Shown in pieces: positions 46,322-56,769 of a DNA stretch of 64,000 nt. The notes below the pieces were generated by a model. The model was not told the DNA's origin. It worked only from the letters and a program-made list of their open reading frames with translations, and did no database searches. Position 1 is the stretch's first letter. Every line of letters begins with the position of its first letter. The DNA comes from Acheta domesticus (lineage: Eukaryota > Arthropoda > Insecta > Orthoptera > Gryllidae): positions 69,501-133,500 of the forward strand of contig JAHLJT010000631.1 of the NCBI GenBank assembly GCA_031308135.1. Reading direction: 5' to 3'. The position numbers were made by a program, and so were the translations under genes.

Positions 46322-46471
46322 AGAGCGTAGGCTTCCGCGGCCGGAGTCAATATTAAGTTGGCTGTCCGGGTGACGCCCTGCATTACGCCCTGAGGAAGGT
46401 CGCAGAATGGCGACCGAAACGTCGGCACCTTTGCCATGGACGCGGCGTCACCCGGACAGCCAACTTAATAT
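46322..46471. mobile_element. 150-bp retroposed insertion with 14-bp target duplication
   Basis: AGTTTTGCGAAGCG occurs at 46308-46321 and again at 46472-46485, bracketing 150 bp. The insertion has a perfect 27-bp inverted repeat (46351-46377 and 46444-46470). Between the arms is CTGAGGA (46390-46396), a stem GGTCGC/GCGACC (46398-46403 and 46410-46415), and GAAAC (46416-46420). This is close to a hammerhead ribozyme core but has one extra A before the stem. Similar CTGAGGA...CCGAAACGTC segments are widespread in invertebrate repeats related to Penelope-like elements, from memory. The 14-bp duplication suggests target-primed retroposition. Confidence 0.65.
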
Positions 46472-46642
46472 AGTTTTGCGAAGCGTTATGCAACAAAATT
46501 GAAATAAGAATATTATCTCGTTTCGTTATAATTGAATTACTCCTATACGTCTTCCAACTATTCGTAATTTAAGCTAACGTTTTCAGGACTTCATCTTTTA
46601 CTACATTAATACTGTATATTGAAATTTTATTTTCTGTTCCAG

Positions 46643-46760
46643 ACCATTAAGAGACAATCCTAAGTTGAGAGATAAATGGAAAGCAAATGTTGTGTATTGC
46701 CAAGAACTTGGTTTTAGCTGCGACTCCTTTATAAGTTTTCCATCGAAAACGAGAGTTAAG
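46643..46760 (+). CDS. Pickpocket-like DEG/ENaC channel, probable extracellular exon
   Basis: A 118-nt exon lies between the acceptor TCTGTTCCAG and the donor AAG|GTATGC. With the two bases from the previous exon it reads RPLRDNPKLRDKWKANVVYC, then QELGFSCDSFISFPSKTRVK. It contains two Cys, as expected for the Cys-rich extracellular region, and has no stops in the phase demanded by the preceding exon. Direct family similarity is weaker than for the other exons. I found no following exon up to position 64000, so the pore helix, TM2 and the stop codon are unplaced. Confidence 0.6.
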
Positions 46761-47048
46761 GTATGCCCTGTTAAAGTTAAATCTTTGCATTAAAAATTAT
46801 TAGAGTATTCTTTTTGTAATTGAAGATCTTATTTATAAAGTGACAGTTTCTCAATTTTCATTTTTTACATTATCATCGTATCAATACTCTCGTAAGGCGT
46901 TCATCCGTTATACAGCTAAATATTGTTTTCAAAACTTGCGTTTCTACCATGATAAACGGTTTCCTCTCTTCAACAACGTAAATACTTGCCCTGACTAAAA
47001 AATCGTTTCATGGAAATACTTTCAAAATAAGCTCTTCAATTCTCACAA

Positions 47049-47286
47049 TATATACTTGGGTTTTCATTTCTTGGCTCGTGAGGTCTTGTCTTCAGGATGG
47101 AATATCTCATAGTATTTCGTGTCGTTTTCGTTCACATCACTACGAATTGCATGATCGCGAATGTATCGAGCAGTGCTGGCCATCGTGCGATCCTAGCAGA
47201 ACGGTCGAGAACGACGCGAATTACCGTGAGATATTCCGTCGTGAAGACAAGGTCTCACGCGCCAAAAAATAAAAGCCCATGTATAT
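47049..47286. repeat. Hairpin MITE (family H), third copy
   Basis: Arms 47049-47160 and 47190-47286 share TATATAC-TGGG, GGAATATCTCA and GACGCGAATTACCGTGAGAT with their inverses. The core GCATGATCGCGA...TATCGAGCAGTGCT matches 37375-37410 and 36210-36240. More diverged than the 37.3-kb copy. Confidence 0.75.
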
Positions 47287-47727
47287 AGAAATTACAATGA
47301 AGACAGCTCGTAAAGTTTATACACATGCATTTTTCAGTTCGTCCAAACCAGGAGGAATGTTCAAGCAAGCTAGTGTACAAGTTTAATTACACAGGGCTGC
47401 GACGATTTGCCTCTTTTGAGGGAAATGAGTGATTATGAACCAGTTTTCATCTTGATTACAAACAATTTTTATTCATCACGTACAGTTTTTGCAAAATATT
47501 TGGTTTTTCGTACTTCAAATTATCACGCGCTACGATATGTCAAACAAATATATAAACGCAGGACTGCGACAATTCGCTGCTTCTGATTAAAGCAGGGTGA
47601 CAATGCATCGGTGTTGCAAGCTGTTTAAATATGGGGATTCAGTTTCTTTACATCGCCCACATTTTCTGCGAAATTTACGATTGATTAAATTTCAAATGAC
47701 CGTTGGCAATGTATTACAATAACCTAC

Positions 47728-48830
47728 GGCAGCCTTAGACCCGTACCACATGGTCCTGACTGACATTCCTATTCCAAATCCACCACATGACCTACCATCT
47801 ACTTCAGCTTCAGATTATTCAGACTGCTATGGTAGTGAAATGGACGTTACTGATTTCCTCAAGGAAGAGAAAAGACCTTAATTGTTTAATCAAGAATAAC
47901 ATAATGATTTGCTGCGAGATTTTGGCCTATCAAAGGCTTCGGCGGAGGTTTTAGGCTCACGGTTGAAAGAGAAAAATATGCTCGCTCCAGGCACAACTTT
48001 ACTGGCACACTTTACTGGTATCGAAAGAGAGAAGAAGACTTCCTTGATTGTTGCACGAAAGAGGGTCAATTTGTATACTTCAATAACATTCGTGATGAAC
48101 TTTCAGCATTTGGAATAAGATGTGCCAGAGATCAATGGAGGTTGCCTGTAGATTCTTCGAAACGCAGCCTCAAAGCTGTTGTTCCATAAAGTATTGTCAA
48201 TCATTACGCCTCAGTGGCAGTAGCTCATTAGGTTCATTCAAAAGAAACGTACGAAAATATGGAACAACTTAAAAAAATTATGAATAAGACCGATGGATTG
48301 TCTGCGAAGACTTGAAAGTTGTTGGAATGTTGTTTTCAACCTTTGGACCCACTGGGTCAAAAGGCATTGGTCAATCAGAAATACTTTGAATATCAGAGAT
48401 AAAATTGAAATAAGAAGTTTGGTAAATCGTGAAAATGTTATTTTCCCTCCATTCCATATCACGCTTGGTTATTAAAAATTGTCAAAGCTCTTAATAAGAA
48501 TGGAGATTGCTTTAAATATATTTGTTCAAAATTTCCTTTTCTTTCAGAGGTCAAGCTTAGAAAGAATTTTTGTTAGACCTTAAATTAGAAATCGGATGAA
48601 AGATGAACAATTTGAAACTTCATTGAGTGATGAACAAAGGCTGTCCTGGTCAGCTTTCAAAACTGTCTTTGTCAATTTTAGGGAAATAAAAAAAACAATC
48701 AAAATTTCAAATCAACGGCGGATGAAGTTCTAATTTCTATCAAGAAATTAGGATGTAACATGAGCAGCAAACTTCATTTTCTACACAAACACCTTGATTT
48801 ATTCTATTATAATGTAATCTACCGGTGTTT
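47728..48830 (+). pseudogene. Decayed transposon-like gene of unknown function
   Basis: Reading across frames gives SASDYSDCYGSEMDVTDF, LRDFGLSKASAEVLGSRLKE, KNMLAPGTTLLAHF, then in another frame QWRLPVDSSKRSLKAVV, YASVAVAH, KETYENMEQL, then VKALNKNGDCFKYICSKFP and LGCNMSSKLHFLHKHLDLF. The order and content match an uncharacterised protein family I have seen recur in insect and cnidarian genomes, often in many copies. I do not know its activity. Stops and frameshifts break it at about 47880, 48045, 48190 and several later points, and roughly the middle third is missing. No terminal repeats were found. Confidence 0.55.
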
Positions 48831-49134
48831 GGATGCGGGAAAACAGGGTCAATACAAACAAAAGCGAATTCATATAACACATTTAATTAAATTTAAAATG
48901 ATGATGATGCGCACGTGAATGAATTATTATTTTACAAAAATTCTTACGATTTCGAGCTTTATTTCGTGCGGCTTATTACTCTAACTGAAATGGTTAAAAA
49001 ACACCAATTAATTTGCCGCTACAAATAATATACCATTCGTGGCATCTACTTTCTCCGCTTCCTTCGTTGGACAGGCTTAGCGCATCTCAGAGTGCAAAAG
49101 GAGCTGATAAGAACCCGATGAAGGGTCATCTATA

Positions 49135-49620
49135 AAGTTCTTACGGTTATAGCGGCGTGTTGACCTTCCTGCGCGGCTAGACGCCTGCGTGGTTTGCGGC
49201 GCAAGGGGCAGGCGGGCACGCCCCACGCAATTTCGGCTCGATCCCTTCCGCCCGTGGCGGCCATTGCGTCATGACAGCAGCCAACGACTAGAGCTCTGCA
49301 ATCAGGCGAAAACAACCGCTCGAGACTCTCGGGCTCCGCGCCGACGCTCGGCGAAGGGTGGGGGACCTTGCTTGGGGGGGAAGAGATAGCTATTTAACGG
49401 ACATTTCGACCGGCCGCCTTGGGGCTCCCACCGAGACGCGGGAGTCGCCGAGCGCCCGGGCGCTCGAGCGCTCGAGCGCTCGAGCGCTCGGCCGCTCGGC
49501 CAAGCGCCGGACTGCACAGTAGCTTCGCCCCTCAATGCATGTACGGGATATAAAGTCGCCGCATGTAGTGATCGCAACACTTTCAATTCATTGTAATCGA
49601 AAGAAAATACAATTTCAATT
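49135..49620. other. GC-rich island with palindromic octamer array
   Basis: Positions 49150-49330 and 49400-49520 are GC-rich. GCGCTCGA recurs head to tail at 49460-49491 (about four units), each unit overlapping the palindrome GAGCGCTC. A TATA-like GGGATATAAAG (49548-49558) follows. It may be a promoter or the remnant of an LTR; no coding sequence is recognised. Confidence 0.4.
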
Positions 49621-50954
49621 AAACGATTAATTTGTTGAAAAGTAACAATTTATCGATTGACTGGAAATAATTTTATAGAGACAAACAATACATTTTTTTA
49701 AAGAATTAAGGCAAACAAAGACTCTGAAAATAAATTTTTATTGTTTTTCTATATTTATAGTGCTTGAGGGAAGATAATTCGTTGCGTACCAATTGTAATG
49801 TCATTGAAGTTTCTTACAAACCCAAATATAAGGCATATTTATTAAATACAATGAACATTTGGTCATAATTTCACGAGTATATAAGAAAAAAGCATATGCT
49901 AAACAAAAATGAGGTGGGTACTATTTTCCTTGCATCAAAACGTCTTGTCATTGGGCGTACTAATTTATTGTGAAATAATTTATGTAAGCCAACATGGCCT
50001 TTGTATCTGTCGACTCAGTCGGCGGCCAAACAACAGCGGTCACGGCACATCAGCCTATTCAACTCAATAATTCAAAATACATTATTTACTATTATATACA
50101 CACGTTTAACATTATTTTAAATTCGTCAAAAGTATGTATACATGCAGGGGTGGGATTTCGGATCTTTTATTGGGGGGGGGCAAATTTGGGCGCTATTGTA
50201 AATATCAAAATATTCGTTTACATGCTTTTAGTTAATTAATTGTGCTGCAATTATACACATTGCTTTCAATTTTGTTAATTATTATTGAATGTTATTAATT
50301 ATATTAGTTGCACAGAGCGGTGAGATTCCGCATTGTTACTTGAACGGTCCGAACTGTTAATTCAACGATACATTTTTTTCAATGAATCATTTCTCAACAA
50401 ATATTGCTTACAACCATGTCTACTTAAAATAATGGCAGCATGCTTGTGGAGCTTAGGAAACAGTAAAAAGCAGTAAAACAGAAGAATGTTTTATTAAAAA
50501 TGAAGTAGATCTTCCTGGTGTTGGAATTGGTCTTTCAATTCTGTATCATTTTGAAGATCCAATATTTTCAAATGTAAATCGTGATTTACGCTGTCAACAT
50601 TGAAAATGGTAAAGCAAAAACTTTGTTATCTGAATCCAAATCAGAAATTTCATGAAATCTATTTTTAAAATATACGTTTATCAATTTACTTGTACTCAGC
50701 TGCATGATTCACCGTGTAGATTATACTCTTTAACATGGTTAAAAAATGTCTGAGAAACAAATCATTTTGTATTATCTCCTGTTTTTTTTAATTGTTCTTC
50801 CTATTTATTTTTAAAAATTATCGGACTATTGTTACGAGAGCCTCTTGCTTCCTTTTGCCATGACACATTTTGTATTGACGTCTTGCATGAAACAGAACTT
50901 TCCGACTTATCGCTTCTACCTCTCAACGTTCTACCCACTTCTAGACAAAAACTT

Positions 50955-51020
50955 GTGATATAGGTAGTTCTTAGCGATCTCGCACCGAAGGATCGCGGGT
51001 TCGACTCCCGCCTTGGGCAT
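50955..51020 (+). other. tRNA-like 3' half (B-box), likely SINE or tRNA relic
   Basis: GCGGGTTCGACTCCCGC (50997-51013) forms a perfect 5-bp T-arm with a 7-nt loop and fits the Pol III B box. The upstream anticodon arm and acceptor do not fold properly, so a functional tRNA is unlikely. Confidence 0.4.
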
Positions 51021-51384
51021 GGTTGCATTTCTATCGTCCTTTTACCCCCTATCATCACCATATCATTTCATCTTCACAGTTACCATAACGTCACAGGTAA
51101 CAAATAACAAAAAACGACAAGCAATTCCATGTAATCCCGCGGTCTAGTTATTAGAATCGAATAAAGATACATAATTATTAATGTCAAATTTTGTGTGACG
51201 GTACACTTAAACTTTACTCATTAATACATTTTTTGAGAAAACATATGTAAAAATTTTGCTTTCTGTAATGGTTAATGCACCTTCATATAAGAGTATGTAA
51301 AGCATTGCGTAACAGAAGCATTGGATATTTCCTCATACATGTACCCGAGAGAAATATCGTTTCTTTACATTATCTAAACTGGGG

Positions 51385-51790
51385 TGGCGTCCGGACCGGG
51401 GGCTCGAAGGCTTATCTTTATCTTTAAGTATATTGATGAGAGGGGCCCAAAACCGCTGTCAGCGTTAATGAGGAGGCAGATTGTGGAAGCGGTGGTATAG
51501 CGAGACTTATGAGAAAGTGATGTCAAAAGGGCGAAAGCACTCGGACAGTAATGTTTGATTATTACATCCGAGACATGTACAATTCAGGCGGGGGTGGCGT
51601 AATGGCCCCATAAATTTCCCTGTTTTCTATAAAAGGATCCTCTAGCGCTGATAACGGGACAGACAGCCCAGATACACTGTTGTAGCAACTTCACGCTGCT
51701 CTGCAGCTCTATTTTTTATTAAACTTATTTTCATACTTCATCGGACTTGGCCTCTGTACTTGAAACCTCGCTCACCATCACGCTCCTCCA
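51385..51790 (+). promoter_or_regulatory. LTR- or promoter-like segment
   Basis: A GC-richer block has TATA-like TTCTATAAAAGG (51627-51638) and, about 75 bp on, TTTTTTATTAAAC followed by C-rich sequence. This resembles a solo LTR of another retroelement inside the hAT element. No matching ends or duplication were found. Confidence 0.3.
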
Positions 51791-52951
51791 GGGAACTTAG
51801 CTTCCCTGCGAACTCAGTATTTGCATCCTGTATTGGAAGCATTTGTAATTGCCTGTAAGCACTGATGGTAGCACATCACACCTGCAGCGAAAGGCATTAC
51901 ATTTCACTATTTTGTTCTTGTTTAAATAATTGTATGAATGTAGCAATTTTTCACATATTAAGTATAAAATTGAATATTGAAATTAAATTATTTGAGGAAA
52001 GCGACGATCAAATAATTTTCTTTACAAATAATGATCAGTGTTAAGTATTAGAATTAAATGATTGAAGTATTTGAATTGTAATTAAAATTTACAGTTTTAA
52101 TGACATACAAATTGCATGCATTGAAGTACATAAATATTAGCTACGCAATGCTAAATCGGCGAGATAAAAACATTCTACATCCTGGAAAGTGGTCAAAACT
52201 GTCAGTTTGCCGAACTTTACCATGCACCAACTTTAACAGATTCAAAGGAATCACAAACCTTTTTTTAAATTCTCGTAGTAAAAGTTGCTCTGTTGTCCAA
52301 AAAAGAACCAAAAACCTTTTTTGTTATATTAATACAACCGACATTAGATTAAAACAACAGATTCCCATTCATAATATCAGAGAAGGGAAGTTATTATCAG
52401 TGGCCTGGCGTGATCATCATTTTTCCTGAGTAGGTTGCAAAGCAGATTAACGTATTATTTGACACTCCTCTGTCGTCATTAACGAAGAGATGTTATTCTC
52501 TCGATTACCCAGGGGATACTAGAATAACGTGAGTCAATGGCCACCGACGTTTGCTATAACTTCTAGGAGAACAAAGTTTCTATGAGATTGTCGTCTGGTA
52601 AAGTCATATTTCCTTCAGTAAACAATAACACTTGTATTATTCATTAGCTATTGATTAAATTCTAATTTGAACTAAACACGATGAACATTAATTTCTCACC
52701 TGTCAGATACAAGAGCTGAAATCTTCTTACTTTCTTGATCTGGCTCGTTTCACTATAATAAAAGCTCGTGCGTTCGCCAGTACTGCAAGAACTCAACTGA
52801 GCTCTTATTCTTATGATGTCGCAGAGATGTCATCGTCACCTATACCGAAAGCCCTCTGACTGAGGACCAGGACAGTGGTCCGCATTCATGTTGGACAAAC
52901 ATTTATTTCACAGCCCGCAATAACAATTTAAAAATGAGAGAACCGAATGGG

Positions 52952-52956
52952 TGGAC
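52952..52956. other. Target site duplication TGGAC of the gypsy element (left)
   Basis: TGGAC precedes the 5' LTR and is repeated at 55902-55906. Confidence 0.9.
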
Positions 52957-53408
52957 TGTTATGGTGGTGCGCGGCGAGTTGAATCACGCGCCGCACCACC
53001 AGCACTCGGCGTCAGCACAGCGAGCAACGGACCGTGGCGAGCCCGGGAGAAAGAGGAAGAGGCGGCCAGCTGGCGAAGCCCAGGAGTGGTTGCGAGGCTA
53101 TGCCGCCGGCGAGAATAAAAGCGGGCCCCGCCGCCGAGCGGGCAGACAGTGTTATAGCAGAGTTCCGAGTGTAAAGTGACGTAGTGCGGCCCAAGTGATA
53201 TATTATTAGACCAGGCAATTGTATTATTGGACATTCTTATTGGCTACTGGTGAAACTGCATTGTACTTTGGACATCTTTTGGTAAAACGGTAACCCAGCT
53301 TTGTTATTTGGTATTATTCTTTGGTTACCGGTTTGTTATAATTGATTTGCTGCATTTGTGGAATAAAAACGTTATTTACGAAACTTCTGTGTTTTCCTGG
53401 ATAGAACA
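52957..53408 (+). repeat. 5' LTR of gypsy element
   Basis: This LTR is 452 bp. It contains a TATA-like GAATAAAAGCGG (53112-53123) and a later GAATAAAAACG (53360-53370) that may serve polyadenylation. Differences from the 3' LTR lie at about 53041, 53074, 53093 and 53404. Confidence 0.92.
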
Positions 53409-53411
53409 ATT

Positions 53412-53428
53412 GGCGACGAGGAAAACGT
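53412..53428 (+). other. Candidate primer binding site of gypsy element
   Basis: TGGCGACGAGGAAAACG lies 3-4 nt after the 5' LTR and begins TGG. Many insect gypsy elements have a TGGCGAC-type site here. Confidence 0.55.
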
Positions 53429-53434
53429 GAACAT

Positions 53435-55672
53435 GTGCAAGCAATTAGAAACCTACCAGCACCTAAGAACATCAAAGAATTGCAGGCATTAGTAGGTAAG
53501 ATCAACTATTATAGCAAATTCATTAGGAACTTCTCGTCAATTGCAGCGCCGTTAAATGCATTAAAGAAGAAAGGTGTCAGGTTTGTGTGGTCACCGGAAT
53601 GCGAAAGAGCCCTTAAGGAGCTGAAGAGTGCGATAATAGAAACTACGCAACTCAACCATTATGTGCCAGGAAGAGTGACATCAATAGCTACTGATGCATC
53701 CGACTATGGTGTTGGAGCCGTGCTGTCGCAAAAGGATGAAAATGGTGTGGAGCGCCCCATAGCCTTCGCGTCGAAATCTCTAAATAAATATCAGAGGAAC
53801 TGGTCGCAAGTGGAAAAAGAAGCATTAGCGATTTTATTTGGTGTAAAAAAATTCAACGAGTATGTCTATGGATCAAAATTTCACATAATTACAGACCACA
53901 AGCCTTTGGTGCAATTGTTCCATATGGGGAAGAGGTTACCGGAAGGCACAGCGAAGAAACTCCAGAGATGGGCCTTATTTTTATCTGACTATCACTATCA
54001 GATCCATTACAGGCCGACTACGCAGCACGCCAATGCTGACGCGCTTTCCAGGCTGCCAGCGGGACCGGATTTGGATTTTGATGGGTCCGAGGAAGTGTGC
54101 CAGCAACTGGACCAAGAAGACTGGCAGGTATTACAAGAGTTCCCCATCACAGCAGCCACAATAGCAGCGGCGGTAGACGAGGATCCAGAATTGCGAGTAG
54201 TTAGGGAGTATGTGAGGAAAGGGTGGCCGAGGAAGTTGCTAAGAAGCAATGCATCCTGGTTCGAGAAGAAAGATAGGCTTTCAGTAAAAGCAGGGGTATT
54301 ATTATTGGCAGGGGACCAGGGAACTAGGGTAGTAGTGCCGAAGGTCCTGAGAAAACAAATTTTAGAGTTGCTACATGAGGGACATTGGGGTATAGTGAAT
54401 ACTAAGCAGTTGGCTAGGCGGCATTGCTATTGGCGAGAAATGGCAAAATATATTCAGGACATGGTCAGGCGGTGCAACGCCTGTCAGATGAACCAGTCGG
54501 CACCGCGGCAAGAGTGGCACTCGTGGCCCAAGCCGGAAGCTCCGTGGGAACGAGTGCATGTAGATTTTGCGGGCCCTTTCTGGGGGAAGATGTGGTTAGT
54601 GGTGGTAGACGCACTGTCTAATTTCCCTTACGTAGTGGAGATGGGGGTTACAACGGCCGGAGCTACGATAGATGTGTTGGAGAAAATATTCGTGACGGAA
54701 GGGCTCCCGCAGACGTTAGTCTCAGATAACGGTCCACAATTTACATCTGAAGATTTTTTTCGGTTTTGTAAGGCAAACGGCATCAGACATGTTTGCGCGC
54801 CTCCTTTCCATCCCCAGTCCAATGGGGAAGTGGAAAGGTGCGTGCGCACTTTCAAGACGGCCATGAAGAAGGCGAGAGACGCAGGGACACCAAGGAGCCG
54901 CGCTTTGTTGCGCGTCTTGGCAACTTACAGGACGCTGCCAGGACCAGAGGGGAGGAGCCCAGCGGAGGTGCTACACGGCCGGCAGCACAGAACCCTGCTG
55001 TCATTGTTAAAGCCAGGTAACCACCGCAACGAAGAGGCGGTGGAACCGAAATATAAGGTAGGAGATAAAATATATTGTACCAGCTTTAAGAGAGATCCTG
55101 CTTGGTGGCCAGGCATTGTTATAAGCACAATGGGAAATAAGATGTATCAAATACAAGTTTTGGAAAAAGTAGTAGTTAGGCATCAGGGCCAGGTGCGCCC
55201 GAGATACACACTAGAACCAGTGGATGCAATAGGGAAGAGAGCAGAGAGAGAAAAAAGAGAAAAGTCAATGAGGGAATTAATTGATATGGACCGTTTGCAG
55301 GAGTGGCCAACACAGCAAGCAATGGAGCAGTCAGCCGAGCACCCAGTGGAGCAGCAACCGGCGCCGAGCCTGCAGTCGGAGGCGCCGATGAGGTCGACAA
55401 GACGTCGCGTACGGTTCGCACCGTACACGACGTTTTCGAGAGGGGAGGGTGTTATGGTGGTGCGCGGCGAGTTGAATCACGCGCCGCACCACCAGCACTC
55501 GGCGTCAGCACAGCGAGCAACGGACCGTGGCGAGACCGGGAGAAAGAGGAAGAGGCGGCCAGCTAGCGAAGCCCAGGAGTGGTGGCGAGGCTATGCCGCC
55601 GGCGAGAATAAAAGCGGGCCCCGCCGCCGAGCGGGCAGACAGTGTTATAGCAGAGTTCCGAGTGTAAAGTGA
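53435..55672 (+). pseudogene. Gypsy pol remnant: RT thumb, RNase H, integrase
   Basis: The open frame is 745 codons but has no ATG at its start (53435 is GTG), because the 5' half of pol has been deleted. It begins in the RT thumb (LPAPKNIKELQALVGKINYY), then RNase H with acidic residues in TDASDYGVGAV (about residue 90) and EKEALAI (about 128), plus ITDHKPLV (about 152). The integrase zinc site follows (HEGHWGIVNTKQLARRHCYW and CNACQ, about 311-350), then the D,D,E core in VDFAGPF (about 375), SDNGPQF (about 432) and SNGEVER (about 468). The frame stays open through the polypurine tract and about 220 nt into the 3' LTR, where it stops at 55672. Integrase and RNase H look intact. Confidence 0.9.
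55438..55449 (+). other. Polypurine tract of gypsy element
   Basis: GAGAGGGGAGGG directly precedes the 3' LTR and would prime plus-strand synthesis. Confidence 0.8.
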
Positions 55673-55901
55673 CGTAGTGCGGCCCAAGTGATATATTATT
55701 AGACCAGGCAATTGTATTATTGGACATTCTTATTGGCTACTGGTGAAACTGCATTGTACTTTGGACATCTTTTGGTAAAACGGTAACCCAGCTTTGTTAT
55801 TTGGTATTATTCTTTGGTTACCGGTTTGTTATAATTGATTTGCTGCATTTGTGGAATAAAAACGTTATTTACGAAACTTCTGTGTTTTCCTGGATATAAC
55901 A
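55450..55901 (+). repeat. 3' LTR of gypsy element
   Basis: A 452-bp near-identical copy of the 5' LTR ending ATAACA, followed by TGGAC (55902-55906). Confidence 0.92.
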
Positions 55902-55906
55902 TGGAC

Positions 55907-56691
55907 AATAGGCTTATTATAATAAACGACTGATTTATTTTGCTCTCTTTTGTCCCTGTCACTCACAGCTGTCGTTAAGACATTTTTAATTTTATTATTA
56001 ATAGGAGAGTATTTATTTTGGTCTATGAGCAAATTACTAAGAATCAACTTTCCACATCATTTACAAGACATTTCTCTCCACAAGTGTGAATTAAACGAAT
56101 TACGTGTGAATAGTACCGATTATAATGAATCGTACCGCAAGCTGCCCCCTGTTTCCTCACACCTCTTTCAGCGCCTGTGAGATTGGTCATTCCGATAAGC
56201 TGGGCTGATTTATGTGGTGTGTGTGTGTGTGTGTACGTGTGTGTGAGTGAGTTCGTGGTGTGAGAAAGCCCGCCACTGGCCCCACTGATCTACAGTGCCG
56301 AAAGGACACGTACTATGGATGTGTTGAGGGCTCCGAAAGAACAGAGACTTCGTTCTTTCTTCTTCGAAGTTCGAAACTGAGTAGGAAGTACAAGATGTCA
56401 AACCTACCATGATTTTACGCATGAAACTGTTCAATTTCTAAGTAAATATCATTTAAAAGTAAAATATAATTGAAGGATTTTTTTTCAATAGGGGATATTC
56501 ACAGTAACGCTGAACATTATCCCGCGCCTTTTATACAATTGAACTAAAGTTTGCCAATTTATTTATGCAGTATGGTATTATCTTAGCTTAATAAAATTAT
56601 TATTCCCTTAATTATTATTAAAATTCTTCTGAAAATACAGAAAAAAGTAAATCTTTTTTAACATAAACTTGAATGCAATGTCTAAATACAT
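55907..56691. other. Interior of the hAT element, nothing recognised
   Basis: AT-rich sequence with a GTGTGT run at 56216-56245. No transposase similarity seen. Confidence 0.4.
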
Positions 56692-56769
56692 TTTTTAAAT
56701 ATGTCCCAACATTGGGGGGGGACAGTTGCCCCCCCTTGCCCCCCCCCGAATCCCGCCTCTGTATACATG

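Larger units (their letters stand above)
52957..55901 (+). mobile_element. Ty3/gypsy LTR retrotransposon, internally deleted
   Basis: The element is 2945 bp with 452-bp LTRs (52957-53408 and 55450-55901) starting TGTTAT and ending GAACA or TAACA. It is flanked by TGGAC. The interior starts at a primer site and goes almost at once into the thumb of reverse transcriptase, followed by RNase H and integrase. Gag, protease and the RT palm with its active site are missing. The LTRs differ at about four of 452 positions, so the element is young. It is nested in the hAT element 50145-56761. Confidence 0.93.
50145..56761. mobile_element. hAT-type DNA transposon with nested gypsy insertion
   Basis: The left end CAGGGGTGGGATTTCGG and the right end (reversed) CAGAGGCGGGATTCGGG are inverted repeats; both continue into a run of 8-9 G and CAA. 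TATACATG flanks both ends exactly (50137-50144 and 56762-56769), an 8-bp duplication typical of hAT. The span is 6617 bp. Removing the gypsy element and one target copy leaves about 3.7 kb. I could not recognise a transposase in it, so it is non-autonomous or decayed. Confidence 0.78.

Noticed and set aside
46390..46425. Active hammerhead ribozyme
   Set aside because: An extra A sits between CTGAGGA and stem II, and I could not define stem I, stem III and a cleavage site with confidence. Kept only as a finding.
47909..48118. 69-codon frame taken alone as a gene
   Set aside because: It is one open piece of the larger decayed gene at 47728-48830.
50955..51020. Functional tRNA gene
   Set aside because: Only the T-arm is well formed; the acceptor, D-arm and anticodon stem do not pair.
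52100..52429. 109-codon frame as a hAT transposase or channel exon
   Set aside because: It has no hAT or DEG/ENaC motif and is not bounded by useful splice sites.
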